From a virus: a stretch of 47,355 bases of DNA. The notes beneath the pieces were generated by a model, which did not search any database, had not been told where the DNA came from, and saw only the letters and a program-made list of their open reading frames with translations. The stretch's first letter is position 1. Each line of letters opens with the position of its first letter. The stretch spans positions 1-47,355 of the IMG/VR virus record IMGVR_UViG_3300035665_000067; one strand, given 5' to 3'. Of this stretch, positions 7,611 to 14,593 are shown piece after piece. Made by a program: the position numbers and the translations under genes.

Positions 7611-7906
7611 ACGAATTCAAAGCACTTTATAAAAGTTGGAAGACAAGTGTACCATGGTTGGATCACCTCCTACTTGGTTTACTTGTTTGGTTAGAGGAAA
7701 AGCTCATTAATGCACGTGTTAAGATTGAGATAGATGAAGCGATTAAGGAATGGGAAACGCTTCAACCACCTATGCCAGATATGGTGACTCCTGTCTACAC
7801 AGAAACACCTTCAGCGACGTCTATTGCTCGCTCAGAGCAAGCTACAAGGCTCCCTGAGATGCGTCTAACTGCTCCTTGGTATAAGGACACTGCGGGTACT
7901 GATTAA
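7589..7906 (+). CDS. Small protein with one hydrophobic helix, unknown function, 105 aa
   Basis: Starts inside the 3' end of thyX (22-base overlap), so translation is probably coupled. Residues about 20-36 (VPWLDHLLLGLLVWLEE) form a hydrophobic or amphipathic helix; a charged helix follows and then a Pro/Thr-rich tail. A membrane-associated role is possible. It is the last gene before the 820-base non-coding region. I do not recognise a family. Confidence 0.55.
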   Translation: MEQRLKLNEFKALYKSWKTSVPWLDHLLLGLLVWLEEKLINARVKIEIDEAIKEWETLQPPMPDMVTPVYTETPSATSIARSEQATRLPEMRLTAPWYKDTAGTD

Positions 7907-7944
7907 GGCTCCTATAAGGGGCATTGTGAGGGGGTCTTAAATTT

Positions 7945-7972
7945 TTGACATAAATTTAACAAGCCTTATATC
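7945..7972 (+). promoter_or_regulatory. Sigma70-like promoter, early
   Basis: TTGACA at 7945-7950, a 16-base spacer and TATATC at 7967-7972, reading toward the early genes. The -35 is a perfect consensus. Host RNA polymerase would be expected to use it, as with T7 A1-A3. Confidence 0.6.
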
Positions 7973-8008
7973 GCCAGTGGGCCTCGTATTTCCCCCCAGT
8001 GCCCCCCT

Positions 8009-8036
8009 CTTGCGATCAAGGACTCCTACCGTATAT
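8009..8036 (+). promoter_or_regulatory. Second sigma70-like promoter, early
   Basis: TTGCGA at 8009-8014, a 16-base spacer and TATATC at 8031-8036. It has the same -10 word and spacing as the promoter 64 bases upstream, suggesting tandem early promoters. The -35 is weaker, matching consensus at four positions. Confidence 0.45.
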
Positions 8037-8197
8037 CAATAGACAGCACTGTATGTAGTGTACTGCTAGCCAGTGTGTAACTAATTGGTAGCGGTGGAGT
8101 ACTGGGTGCAAGGGGTTAGTAACTGGTGGGTATGGCGGTATAACGCTATATGTAGTGGTGTTAGGATATGGTGACACTAGGGTATATATCAAGTTAT

Positions 8198-8227
8198 CTG
8201 TCTGCGAAGCCTATAACAGTCAGACAG
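8198..8227 (+). repeat. Perfect 7-base inverted repeat in the non-coding region
   Basis: CTGTCTG (8198-8204) and CAGACAG (8221-8227) enclose 16 bases. No T-run follows, so it is not an obvious terminator. It could be a processing or packaging-related structure. Confidence 0.45.
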
Positions 8228-8346
8228 CGCAGCTATAACGCTCTCAGCCACCCCTACAAGCCGCTATAAGGCCCCTCTAACAGTTAATAGGTATACTGAG
8301 CCCATCAACCAGTAGAGAGGCATTGTAGGGCCATATACATGCATCG

Positions 8347-8357
8347 TTCACAATCAC
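8347..8357 (+). promoter_or_regulatory. 11-base repeated motif TTCACAATCAC, copy 1
   Basis: Perfect copy of the 11-mer, followed by G, in non-coding DNA about 370 bases before the first early gene. It is the only copy clearly outside genes and may be a phage-polymerase promoter or other protein-binding site. Confidence 0.55.
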
Positions 8358-8571
8358 GCTATTTATCACGTAGGACCATTACCACATACGCCATGATACC
8401 GAATCCCTAATTGACCCTCTCAACACGCCTAATTGGTAGCCAGGGGGCCTATTTAGGGCTAGACAGGGCGGCCTGGATGGGCTATGGTAGGTTCATCGGT
8501 GGGGGAGGCGAGACCGTCGCTCTTCACCAGTGGCTGCTAAGCCGCACCCAGCACCTAGACAATTGCATATG

Positions 8572-8654
8572 TAGGTCGTCACAAGACGGAACTAGCGGAG
8601 CGAGCGATCCCGCGAGTAGTTATAGGTTGCAACCCGACCTGACTACACGACCTA
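8572..8654 (+). repeat. Inverted repeat with nested palindrome upstream of the first early gene
   Basis: TAGGTCGT (8572-8579) and ACGACCTA (8647-8654) are perfect complements. Between them lies the perfect palindrome GGTTGCAACC (8625-8634) and a GC-rich stretch. The outer span (83 bases) resembles tRNA length, but arms do not fold as a canonical tRNA. Confidence 0.45.
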
Positions 8655-8726
8655 GTTATCATGTACTATGCCGAGCCACAGGCTTTGTTTGTTCATGGCA
8701 ACTGTCCACCATTAACGGAGTTAATT

Positions 8727-8879
8727 ATGTCCCTTACTCTTGACCGTAAAGTAGCTACTGGTCTCTTCAGTAAAGCTGCTACTGGTAATGATCTCTTGAC
8801 TGTACTTGAGATGATTACTGACACCTTCACCAAACCTGCTGTCAACACTGTTCCTACACTTGAGGAGATTGAGTTCTAA
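8727..8879 (+). CDS. First early protein, cyanopodovirus-type, 50 aa
   Basis: I start at ATG 8727 (MSLTLDRKVATGLFSKAATG) because a GGAG ribosome site lies 7 bases upstream; an ATG at 8661 would add 22 poorly supported residues. It is a small protein with a helical middle and acidic end (LEEIEF). Similar short proteins beginning with a VATGLFS-like stretch occur at the left end of T7-like cyanophages, with no function known to me. Its stop overlaps the next start (TAATG), the first link in a coupled chain of small genes. Confidence 0.75.
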   Translation: MSLTLDRKVATGLFSKAATGNDLLTVLEMITDTFTKPAVNTVPTLEEIEF

Positions 8880-8953
8880 TGCTAGCCTTAGTTATCCTAA
8901 TTATTGGTACTGTTTACGTTATTAAGGAGATCAATGACAACGTATTCCTTTGA
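8879..8953 (+). CDS. Putative 24-residue membrane micropeptide
   Basis: An ATG overlaps the preceding stop as TAATG and opens a 24-codon frame, MLALVILIIGTVYVIKEIND and four more residues. This is a single hydrophobic helix with a charged end. The following gene starts inside it at 8934, with its ribosome site AAGGAG in this ORF. The architecture fits a real small membrane peptide, but it could merely be the spacer carrying that ribosome site. Confidence 0.4.
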   Translation: MLALVILIIGTVYVIKEINDNVFL

Positions 8954-9152
8954 TCAATTGCGTGATGCTGTGCAGGAATGCACCAGCTATGATCTTGTTC
9001 AACGCTTTAGTGATGATGAGGATGAGTACGCTTTGATTGATCCATTCGGTGATCAAGATGGTGAGCCCTTCTATGATCTTAGTGATGTAGAAGACTTCAT
9101 CCGCAATAACGATCAAGTTGATCAGTACCTCTACGAACTCACCAACAAATGA
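8934..9152 (+). CDS. Acidic early protein, unknown function, 72 aa
   Basis: The start ATG 8934 (MTTYSFDQLRDAVQE) follows a clear AAGGAG site at 8924-8929; upstream in-frame starts would add unrelated residues. It is very acidic in the middle (FSDDEDEYALIDPFGD). Small acidic early phage proteins often mimic DNA or bind host enzymes, but no family is recognised here. It overlaps the next gene by 4 bases. Confidence 0.75.
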   Translation: MTTYSFDQLRDAVQECTSYDLVQRFSDDEDEYALIDPFGDQDGEPFYDLSDVEDFIRNNDQVDQYLYELTNK

Positions 9153-9298
9153 CTTATACCATCTCACGTATGGATGATGAGGGCAACTGGGTTGCTCTTG
9201 AGTCATTCGAGACATATAGTGAGGCTGAGATGAACCACGATTGGTATAGTGACAAGTATCCCTATGCCTTAGTTGATATCGTCAGCACACTAGAGTAA
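9149..9298 (+). CDS. Small early protein, unknown function, 49 aa
   Basis: ATG 9149 overlaps the preceding stop (ATGA) and the frame runs to TAA at 9296. The product begins MTYTISRMDDEGNWVALESF, is acidic and aromatic, and looks like a compact soluble fold. No motif is recognised. Tight coupling on the 5' side supports it as real. Confidence 0.65.
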   Translation: MTYTISRMDDEGNWVALESFETYSEAEMNHDWYSDKYPYALVDIVSTLE

Positions 9299-9313
9299 CA
9301 CTTGTCCCTTTCA

Positions 9314-9324
9314 TTCACAATCAC
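9314..9324 (+). promoter_or_regulatory. 11-base repeated motif, copy 2
   Basis: Perfect TTCACAATCAC followed by A, with 13 bases between the motif and the ATG at 9338 of the ArdA-like gene. Confidence 0.55.
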
Positions 9325-9337
9325 ACGCCAATTACCT

Positions 9338-9913
9338 ATGACCACTGCTGTTGTTCCATTTATGCTCAAGGGTGATGCACTTGTTTCATTCGTCGATGAG
9401 AGAATGGAATTAGTTAACCGGGGTGAGCAGACTCGCACTGAGATGATCAAGGACGCAGGCTATGTCTATGACAACGGTAAGGCTATGTATGTAGACTTCT
9501 ACACTGAGCTACTCAATGCACGAGGTATTGTACCTACCACTGATACAGACAAAGCAGATCAAGAGTATGATGACCTGACCAATGAGGAGAAGGATCTCTA
9601 TGATAAGATCACTGACATGCTAGGCAGTAAGTGGACTCATGAGGAGACGATTGAGTTCATGGATGAGTTGTATGAGAATGGCATCAACACTGCTAGTGAG
9701 TTTGAGGATGCCTATGAGTACACACATGATAGCTACTCCAGCTATGCTGAGAAAGAGTTCAGTGAGTACTTTTGTATCGAAGTGATGGGAGCTGAGATCC
9801 CAGAGTGTGTCCTCAGTGCTGTAGATTGGCAAGCTGTGTGGGATCACAACCTACGCTATGACTTCTGCAGCATTGAGACTGTTAACGGTACCTTCTTCTT
9901 TCGTAACTTCTGA
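9338..9913 (+). CDS. ArdA-like antirestriction protein, 191 aa
   Basis: Acidic protein whose C-terminal half fits the ArdA pattern: an EFEDAYEYTHDSYSSYAEK segment, IPECVLSAVDWQAVWDHNL, then a short end NGTFFFRNF matching the usual IPE-x-DYEAFGRDL and final Phe-Arg of ArdA. ArdA proteins mimic B-form DNA and block type I restriction enzymes, so it would protect entering phage DNA. I chose ATG 9338 (MTTAVVPFMLKG); a TTG at 9302 in frame is possible but has no ribosome site, and the repeated 11-mer lies in that stretch. The N-terminal domain (about 1-80) is not assigned. Confidence 0.65.
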   Translation: MTTAVVPFMLKGDALVSFVDERMELVNRGEQTRTEMIKDAGYVYDNGKAMYVDFYTELLNARGIVPTTDTDKADQEYDDLTNEEKDLYDKITDMLGSKWTHEETIEFMDELYENGINTASEFEDAYEYTHDSYSSYAEKEFSEYFCIEVMGAEIPECVLSAVDWQAVWDHNLRYDFCSIETVNGTFFFRNF

Positions 9914-10068
9914 TGACTGAAACCAACATCATCCTTGCTGTGATTGGTATGGTTGGGTTGTTTGCTACGGCTACGATTTACCAACGTGCTAATCGCATCA
10001 CTAGCCTCTACTACACTAACAAGATCAACCGCGATCTTATCAATCTCAACAACCGAGAGTTTAACTGA
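9913..10068 (+). CDS. Small single-pass membrane protein, 51 aa
   Basis: ATG overlaps the preceding stop (TGATG). Residues about 5-24 are a hydrophobic helix (NIILAVIGMVGLFATATIY), followed by a basic, Asn-rich tail that would lie in the cytoplasm. No family is recognised. The stop overlaps the next start by one base, continuing the coupled chain. Confidence 0.65.
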   Translation: MTETNIILAVIGMVGLFATATIYQRANRITSLYYTNKINRDLINLNNREFN

Positions 10069-10259
10069 TGTTGCTTCACAATCACGACACCGCTGTTAAG
10101 GTTGATGTCTACCCTGATGAGTTCAAACCTATCATGAAGGCAGTCAAGTATGCTTTAGTGTGTGATGATTCACGCAAGGTTCTTAATGGTGATGAGTGGG
10201 CTGCTCTTAATGGGTGGCTCGATTACTTCTCTGATGTTGCACTTAACGAAGCTGTATGA
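10068..10259 (+). CDS. Small early protein, unknown function, 63 aa
   Basis: Starts at an ATG overlapping the upstream stop and ends overlapping the next ATG by 4 bases. Product MLLHNHDTAVKVDVYPDEFK and onward is a soluble, mildly acidic protein with a WAALNGWLDYFSDV segment. No family recognised. Codons 3-6 contain the repeated 11-base motif, so this stretch may be under DNA-level as well as protein-level constraint. Confidence 0.7.
   Translation: MLLHNHDTAVKVDVYPDEFKPIMKAVKYALVCDDSRKVLNGDEWAALNGWLDYFSDVALNEAV
10075..10085 (+). promoter_or_regulatory. 11-base repeated motif, copy 3
   Basis: Perfect TTCACAATCAC followed by G, inside codons 3-6 of the 63-residue early gene and in a different codon phase from the copy at 11165. 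Confidence 0.55.
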
Positions 10260-10408
10260 AGGTAAACATTCAACGATTGCTTGAAACGTGTATCGATGAT
10301 GGTATTCGAGATGCTATCAACTCATGTAGGGAGGAGGATCACTTAGCCTCTAAGCTGAGCGAGTACATTTGGGTACAACTTGACTACTACTTTGACTTTG
10401 AGGAATAA
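10256..10408 (+). CDS. Small acidic early protein, unknown function, 50 aa
   Basis: ATG within the ATGA junction of the preceding gene; ends at TAA 10406-10408, which overlaps the next ATG. Product begins MKVNIQRLLETCIDDGIRDA and ends DYYFDFEE, a helical acidic protein. No family recognised; support comes from coupling and dense packing. Confidence 0.65.
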   Translation: MKVNIQRLLETCIDDGIRDAINSCREEDHLASKLSEYIWVQLDYYFDFEE

Positions 10409-10578
10409 TGGCAAAAGCACTAACTGATGAGCAACGCAAGATGCGCCTTGAGCTAGTCGATTTGGCTGGCCAGGGTGTACGTACTCAAGCCACTGCTGGG
10501 TACTATGATGCTGAACAAGTTGAGTACATGACTCAACAACTTGAGCGTGTTGCTAAGTTCCTTTGCGTTAAGAACTAA
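10408..10578 (+). CDS. Small helical early protein, unknown function, 56 aa
   Basis: TAATG junction at both ends. Product begins MAKALTDEQRKMRLELVDLA and is predicted mainly helical and soluble. No family recognised. Continuous coupling with neighbours supports expression as part of the early operon. Confidence 0.65.
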   Translation: MAKALTDEQRKMRLELVDLAGQGVRTQATAGYYDAEQVEYMTQQLERVAKFLCVKN

Positions 10579-10742
10579 TGTACACTACATACAAAGGTCT
10601 CCGTGAATACGAAGTCACACTCACAAGCGGTGTTTGGTATCTCCTCTCACAGAGTACTGAACAAGCGGCTTGGACTGCACTAGAGCTATCTAAAGAACGT
10701 AACGACAAGCTATTAAATGTCAAAGAAACGGAAGAATGGTAA
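10578..10742 (+). CDS. Small early protein, unknown function, 54 aa
   Basis: TAATG junction with the previous gene. Product MYTTYKGLREYEVTLTSGVW and onward has a beta-rich start and a C-terminal helix of the WTALELSKERND type. The C-terminal codons contain a GGAAG that can serve as ribosome site for the next gene at 10744. Function unknown. Confidence 0.65.
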   Translation: MYTTYKGLREYEVTLTSGVWYLLSQSTEQAAWTALELSKERNDKLLNVKETEEW

Positions 10743-10743
10743 C

Positions 10744-11055
10744 ATGGCTAAGCGAAAGGATTTCCCAAACAACTGGCAAGAATACAAAGATGCTGATGAT
10801 GACATGTTCCATGCTCATACCTATGAGGAGATCATGTCTTGGAAGGTTGCAGGTTGGGAACTCCCTAGCTCTGTATGCTGTATCATCCGCACCTCTGACC
10901 TAAACACTGGTAAGGTTAAGGAGTATGTCTACCAAAAGCGTAGTGCTGCTCAGGCTAAGGTTAACGCACTGATTGATACACCTGACATTGAGTTCACGGT
11001 TGTTGATCACGAGTCCATCCATTTCCTCACCCCTACTGATTTTGATTATGACTAA
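10744..11055 (+). CDS. Conserved-type early protein, unknown function, 103 aa
   Basis: I choose ATG 10744 (MAKRKDFPNNWQEYKDADDD), which follows a GGAAG site by about 9 bases; an ATG at 10717 would overlap the previous gene by 26 bases. The protein has an alpha/beta-like composition with an SVCCIIRTSDLNTGKVKE strand pair and an acidic end. No catalytic motif is recognised. It overlaps the next gene by 8 bases. Confidence 0.75.
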   Translation: MAKRKDFPNNWQEYKDADDDMFHAHTYEEIMSWKVAGWELPSSVCCIIRTSDLNTGKVKEYVYQKRSAAQAKVNALIDTPDIEFTVVDHESIHFLTPTDFDYD

Positions 11056-11185
11056 CGCTACCTTTTCTCGTCGCCTTCAACAACTCATTCAGCAAGTAGA
11101 GAATCATCCGCATCGTGATGAGATCATCAAGCTTGCACAAGAACAACTCATTGACGATAACAATTTCACAATCACGGAGAATTGA
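11048..11185 (+). CDS. Small helical protein directly upstream of RNA polymerase, 45 aa
   Basis: ATG 11048 lies in the 3' end of the previous gene; the product begins MTNATFSRRLQQLIQQVENH and ends NNFTITEN. It is helical and charged. Its last codons contain the 11-base motif and its stop lies 3 bases before the RNA polymerase TTG start. A small protein at this position is familiar from T7-like cyanophages, with unknown role. Confidence 0.7.
   Translation: MTNATFSRRLQQLIQQVENHPHRDEIIKLAQEQLIDDNNFTITEN
11165..11175 (+). promoter_or_regulatory. 11-base repeated motif, copy 4
   Basis: Perfect TTCACAATCAC followed by G, with 13 bases between the motif and the TTG start (11189) of the RNA polymerase gene, the same gap as copy 2. 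Confidence 0.55.
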
Positions 11186-11188
11186 TTA

Positions 11189-13528
11189 TTGGCTACACCT
11201 GCACAGATCGATGAGCAAGTAGCTCTAGAGCGAGAGCAAATCAAGCAAGGACTCCAGCGACTTAGAGATAACACCCGTAAGCTGCAGGAACAAAGCTATG
11301 CTAGTGCTACGGTCTATGGTGTGGCGTCTATTGACGCACTACTCCCTACTCTTGTTAGATACATAGAGGACAGCAGTGAGTACCGCCTCAAGCGTGGATC
11401 AGGTCATCAGTTTGACATTATCAAGAACTATGTCTCTCAACTAGAACCACTAGCATCTGCTTCCATTGCACTGAAGATTACCTTTGACAAGGTGTTCTCT
11501 ACCACTAAGGGTAGCGATCAACTGCAGTCAGTATGCGATGCTATCGGCCATGCTATCGAGTCTGAGTGTCAAATGCGGCACTATGAGAAGACAGCACCTG
11601 GGTTACTTGCTGTACTCAAAAAGAACTACTTCCACAAGTCCATCGGTACACAACAGAAACTAACTGTCATCCAAACATTGATGAACAGATGTGAGGTACC
11701 TGAGTGGGAGATTTGGGGTAGAGCTAACCGTATTAAGCTAGGTGCATGGTTGCTTGATTGCATAATGCAAACTAGTGGTTGGTTCGTAAAAGATTTGCGT
11801 CGCTTAGGTAAAGTAACTGTAACATTTGTTGCACCTACACCTGAGTTCCTCAAGATCCGTGATAAAGTCATGAGTGATGCTGAACTATTTGCACCACTTG
11901 CATGGCCAATGCTTATCGAACCAAACGATTGGACTAACGATCGTCCTGGTGGTTACCTACTCAATGAGGTAATGCGAGGCTACTCCTTGGTTCGTAGGGG
12001 AGACTCCACCCGTCTACAGGAGGAGATCCCTCTTGCCTTTCTGAACAAGATTCAGAAGGTAGCTTACCAGATCAATCCCTTTATTTATGGGGTTGCTGAG
12101 GAGCTGACTAGAATGGAACGCTCTGTTGGTAAGTTCCTACCAGTTGTTCATCACCCTCTGCCTGCTAAACCTGCTGACATTGAAACCAATTACGATAGCC
12201 GTAAGGATTATCGGAGAAGAGCAGCAGAGGTGTTGAACTTACAAGCACAAGAACCCAAGAAGTCGTGTAGAACTCGCATGACTATGGAAGCAGCTAAGAG
12301 GTTCAAGGATAGAGATAGATTCTTTTGTCCATGGTCATTTGACTATAGAGGAAGAGCTTATCCTATCCCTGCTTTTTTAACTCCACAAGACACTGACTTT
12401 GGTAAATCATTACTGAGGTTTGCTGATGGGTCTTATATGACACCAGAAGCTGAGTCGTGGTTAGCATTTCAAGTAGCAACTTGTTATGGTTTAGATAAAG
12501 CAACCATGTCTGAGCGACTAGCTTGGGTGGATGAGAACATCACACTCATCAGTCGTATTGCTACTGACCCAATCGGTAATCTACCTGAATGGGAAGCAGC
12601 AGAAGAACCATGGCAATTCTTAGCAGCATGTGAAGAGTATTATCATTGTGTGATCACAGCTGATAGACAATTCACAGCACTGTTTGTTGCTGTAGATGCA
12701 ACCTGTAGTGGTCTTCAGATCTTGGCTGGACTTGCACGAGATAAGTCAACTGCAAGACTGGTAAACGTCCTACCTGGTGACAAGCCTCAGGATGCCTACA
12801 AGGTAGTTGCTGAAGCTGCTATGTCATCAGTACCTGAACGCTTACGTCCATTCCTGGATAGGAAGAAGACCAAGCGATGTGTTATGACTATCCCTTACAA
12901 TGCTAAGCCTTACTCCAACAGGGGTTACATCAAAGAGGCTTTCTTGGAGGACGGGATAGAGCTAGATAAAGAAGAGCTTACTCAAGTCGTTAAAGCTATC
13001 CGTTCAGCTATGGATGTGGTCGTACCAGGTCCAATGGCTGTCATGAAATGGATTGAGACTGAGGTAGCAGCTGCTGTCAAGCGTGGTGTACGATACCTTG
13101 AATGGAGGACTCCATCTGGGTTCCTTGTGCATCAGAAGCTCAACAAGAAGAAGTTCCAGTCTATGGAGCTGCAGCTGTTGGGTCGTTGTAAGATGAAGGT
13201 GGCAGTGGGGGAGACTGATGAGGTCGATCTCAACCACCACAAGAATGCAACTGCACCTAACTTAATCCACTCACTTGATGCTTCACTGCTACATTTGAGT
13301 GCTCTACGCTTTGATGCCCCTATTGCTCTTATTCACGATTCTGTGCTTTGTCGTGCAACGGATATGTCTACCCTATCCACCATTGTACGAGAAACCTACA
13401 TGCACTTGTTCGCAGAGCATGACTACCTACGAGACTTCGCCAAGCAAATTGGTGCAGAGTCTGAACCACCGATCATTGGTGATCTAGAACCAGAGACCGT
13501 GATCGAATCCACCTACTTCTTTTGTTAA
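11189..13528 (+). CDS. rnap: T7-type single-subunit DNA-directed RNA polymerase, 779 aa
   Basis: Transcribes phage middle and late genes from phage-specific promoters. Catalytic elements are clear: motif A VAVDATCSGLQI with Asp503, motif B KTKRCVMTIPYNAKPYSN with Lys562 and Tyr570 (same 8-residue spacing as Lys631 and Tyr639 of T7), and motif C LIHDSVL with His716-Asp717. It is about 100 residues shorter than the 883-residue T7 enzyme, as is usual for cyanopodoviruses, mainly in the N-terminal promoter/termination region. The start is TTG 11189, supported by a GGAG site 9 bases upstream. The 11-mer lies just before that site, so the polymerase might be autoregulated. Confidence 0.97.
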   Translation: MATPAQIDEQVALEREQIKQGLQRLRDNTRKLQEQSYASATVYGVASIDALLPTLVRYIEDSSEYRLKRGSGHQFDIIKNYVSQLEPLASASIALKITFDKVFSTTKGSDQLQSVCDAIGHAIESECQMRHYEKTAPGLLAVLKKNYFHKSIGTQQKLTVIQTLMNRCEVPEWEIWGRANRIKLGAWLLDCIMQTSGWFVKDLRRLGKVTVTFVAPTPEFLKIRDKVMSDAELFAPLAWPMLIEPNDWTNDRPGGYLLNEVMRGYSLVRRGDSTRLQEEIPLAFLNKIQKVAYQINPFIYGVAEELTRMERSVGKFLPVVHHPLPAKPADIETNYDSRKDYRRRAAEVLNLQAQEPKKSCRTRMTMEAAKRFKDRDRFFCPWSFDYRGRAYPIPAFLTPQDTDFGKSLLRFADGSYMTPEAESWLAFQVATCYGLDKATMSERLAWVDENITLISRIATDPIGNLPEWEAAEEPWQFLAACEEYYHCVITADRQFTALFVAVDATCSGLQILAGLARDKSTARLVNVLPGDKPQDAYKVVAEAAMSSVPERLRPFLDRKKTKRCVMTIPYNAKPYSNRGYIKEAFLEDGIELDKEELTQVVKAIRSAMDVVVPGPMAVMKWIETEVAAAVKRGVRYLEWRTPSGFLVHQKLNKKKFQSMELQLLGRCKMKVAVGETDEVDLNHHKNATAPNLIHSLDASLLHLSALRFDAPIALIHDSVLCRATDMSTLSTIVRETYMHLFAEHDYLRDFAKQIGAESEPPIIGDLEPETVIESTYFFC

Positions 13529-14106
13529 TGTCACAACCCATCCACGTTACTCAACAGCCTGTTGTCCTTGAAGGTTATCAAGCTGTACTGAAACCATCTA
13601 AGTTTGGTTATTCACTGTCTGCACTCCTGGACTCTAAGCTCATCGAAGCATTGGAGGAGGATCGCAAAGAAACACTCAAGTGGGCAGAGTCCAAACTGAA
13701 GAACCCCAAGCGTAGTGTCCTCAAGCCTGAACCATGGGAAGAGGTAGCCGAAGGTTCCTATAAGACTAAGTTCTCCTGGAATGAAGAGAACCGCCCTCCT
13801 GTTGTGGACAGTGAGGGTACCCCGATTACTAATCGTGATCTGCCTGTCTACAGTGGCAGCAAGGTTAAGCTTGCCTTCCGCCAAAAGCCCTACATCCTCA
13901 AGGATGGTGTCACCTATGGCACTAGCTTGAAGCTTGTTGGTGTCCAGGTAGTCGAGCTTGGTGGTGCTGCTGGTGTTGATCGTGGTGACCTTGGTGAAAC
14001 TGAGGTAGCTGCATTGTTCGGTCAAACTACTGGCTTTAAGGCTGGATCGGTGCCTGAAACCACTAATGATGTGGTTGAGGATGTCGTCGAGGATGATGAC
14101 TTCTGA
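13528..14106 (+). CDS. ssb: Single-stranded DNA-binding protein, T7 gp2.5-like, 192 aa
   Basis: Coats ssDNA and coordinates polymerase and primase/helicase at the fork. The position after RNA polymerase and before endonuclease I equals T7 gene 2.5. The core contains FSWNEENRPPVVDSEG and VYSGSKVKLAFRQKPYILKD, matching the OB-fold region of the family. The protein ends in a very acidic tail closing with Phe (VVEDDDF), the hallmark protein-interaction tail. The ATG at 13528 overlaps the polymerase stop (TAATG) and is preferred over a TTG 6 bases upstream. Confidence 0.9.
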   Translation: MSQPIHVTQQPVVLEGYQAVLKPSKFGYSLSALLDSKLIEALEEDRKETLKWAESKLKNPKRSVLKPEPWEEVAEGSYKTKFSWNEENRPPVVDSEGTPITNRDLPVYSGSKVKLAFRQKPYILKDGVTYGTSLKLVGVQVVELGGAAGVDRGDLGETEVAALFGQTTGFKAGSVPETTNDVVEDVVEDDDF

Positions 14107-14459
14107 TGGCCTTTCGCTCAGGACTTGAGGAGAAGGTCGCTGATCTTCTCACTAACCTGGGTGTCAAATACGAATACGAATCAACCAAGGTACCTTACGT
14201 ACTGCAATGCAACTACACGCCAGACTTCCTCCTACCTAATGGTATCTACCTAGAGACCAAGGGTCAACTGACTGAGGAGGATAGGCGTAAGATGAAAGCA
14301 GTCAAGGCAGCACATCCTGACCTTGATATTCGTTTCGTATTTCAATCACCCCACAACAAGATCTATAAAGGATCGAAGACCACCTACGCTAAGTGGTGTG
14401 AGAAGCATGGCTTCCAATACTGTTCGTTCCACTCGATTCCCATTTCATGGCTGACATAA
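14106..14459 (+). CDS. Endonuclease I / Holliday junction resolvase, T7 gp3-like, 117 aa
   Basis: Resolves branched DNA and helps degrade host DNA. The catalytic pattern of T7 endonuclease I is present: a Glu in FRSGLEEKVAD, then YTPDF (Asp40) and YLETKG (Glu50, Lys52), with the same 10- and 2-residue spacing as Asp55, Glu65 and Lys67 of T7. Length is slightly shorter than the 149 residues of T7 gp3. It overlaps SSB by one base and the next gene by 13 bases. Confidence 0.93.
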   Translation: MAFRSGLEEKVADLLTNLGVKYEYESTKVPYVLQCNYTPDFLLPNGIYLETKGQLTEEDRRKMKAVKAAHPDLDIRFVFQSPHNKIYKGSKTTYAKWCEKHGFQYCSFHSIPISWLT

Positions 14460-14593
14460 ATAAGATTAGGCAGGTTGTTGCTGCGCTCATTGATGCCTTT
14501 GATAGCACCAGCTCACCTAATGATATCATCGAAGCATTCGAGGAAGAACTCGATGCTTACGAAGAACTGATCCAATCTTACCACCAAAAGTAA
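14447..14593 (+). CDS. Small acidic helical protein, unknown function, 48 aa
   Basis: ATG 14447 lies in the last codons of endonuclease I; the stop overlaps the next ATG (TAATG). Product MADINKIRQVVAALIDAFDS continues with an acidic EAFEEELDAYEEL helix. No family recognised. The coupled junctions on both sides support a real gene. Confidence 0.6.
   Translation: MADINKIRQVVAALIDAFDSTSSPNDIIEAFEEELDAYEELIQSYHQK

Larger units (their letters stand above)
7907..8726 (+). other. Non-coding region, probable genome-end/early promoter region
   Basis: About 820 bases without a convincing gene between the thyX block and the first early gene. It contains two sigma70-like promoters (7945 and 8009), a first copy of the 11-base motif (8347), a CTGTCTG/CAGACAG stem (8198-8227) and an inverted repeat with a nested palindrome (8572-8654). 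Short variants of a GCTATAAsGC-like word also recur near 7911, 8137, 8211, 8232 and 8263. In T7-like phages the terminal repeat and early promoters lie between the packaging and early genes, so this is the best candidate. Physical ends cannot be seen from one assembled copy. Confidence 0.5.

Noticed and set aside
8572-8654. Possible tRNA gene
   Set aside because: The closing stem and length fit, but the T-arm region lacks the TTCRA pattern and no cloverleaf can be formed.
8411-8743. 110-codon open frame in the non-coding region
   Set aside because: No ribosome site, Cys/Ser/Arg-rich random-looking product, and it overlaps the better supported start at 8727.
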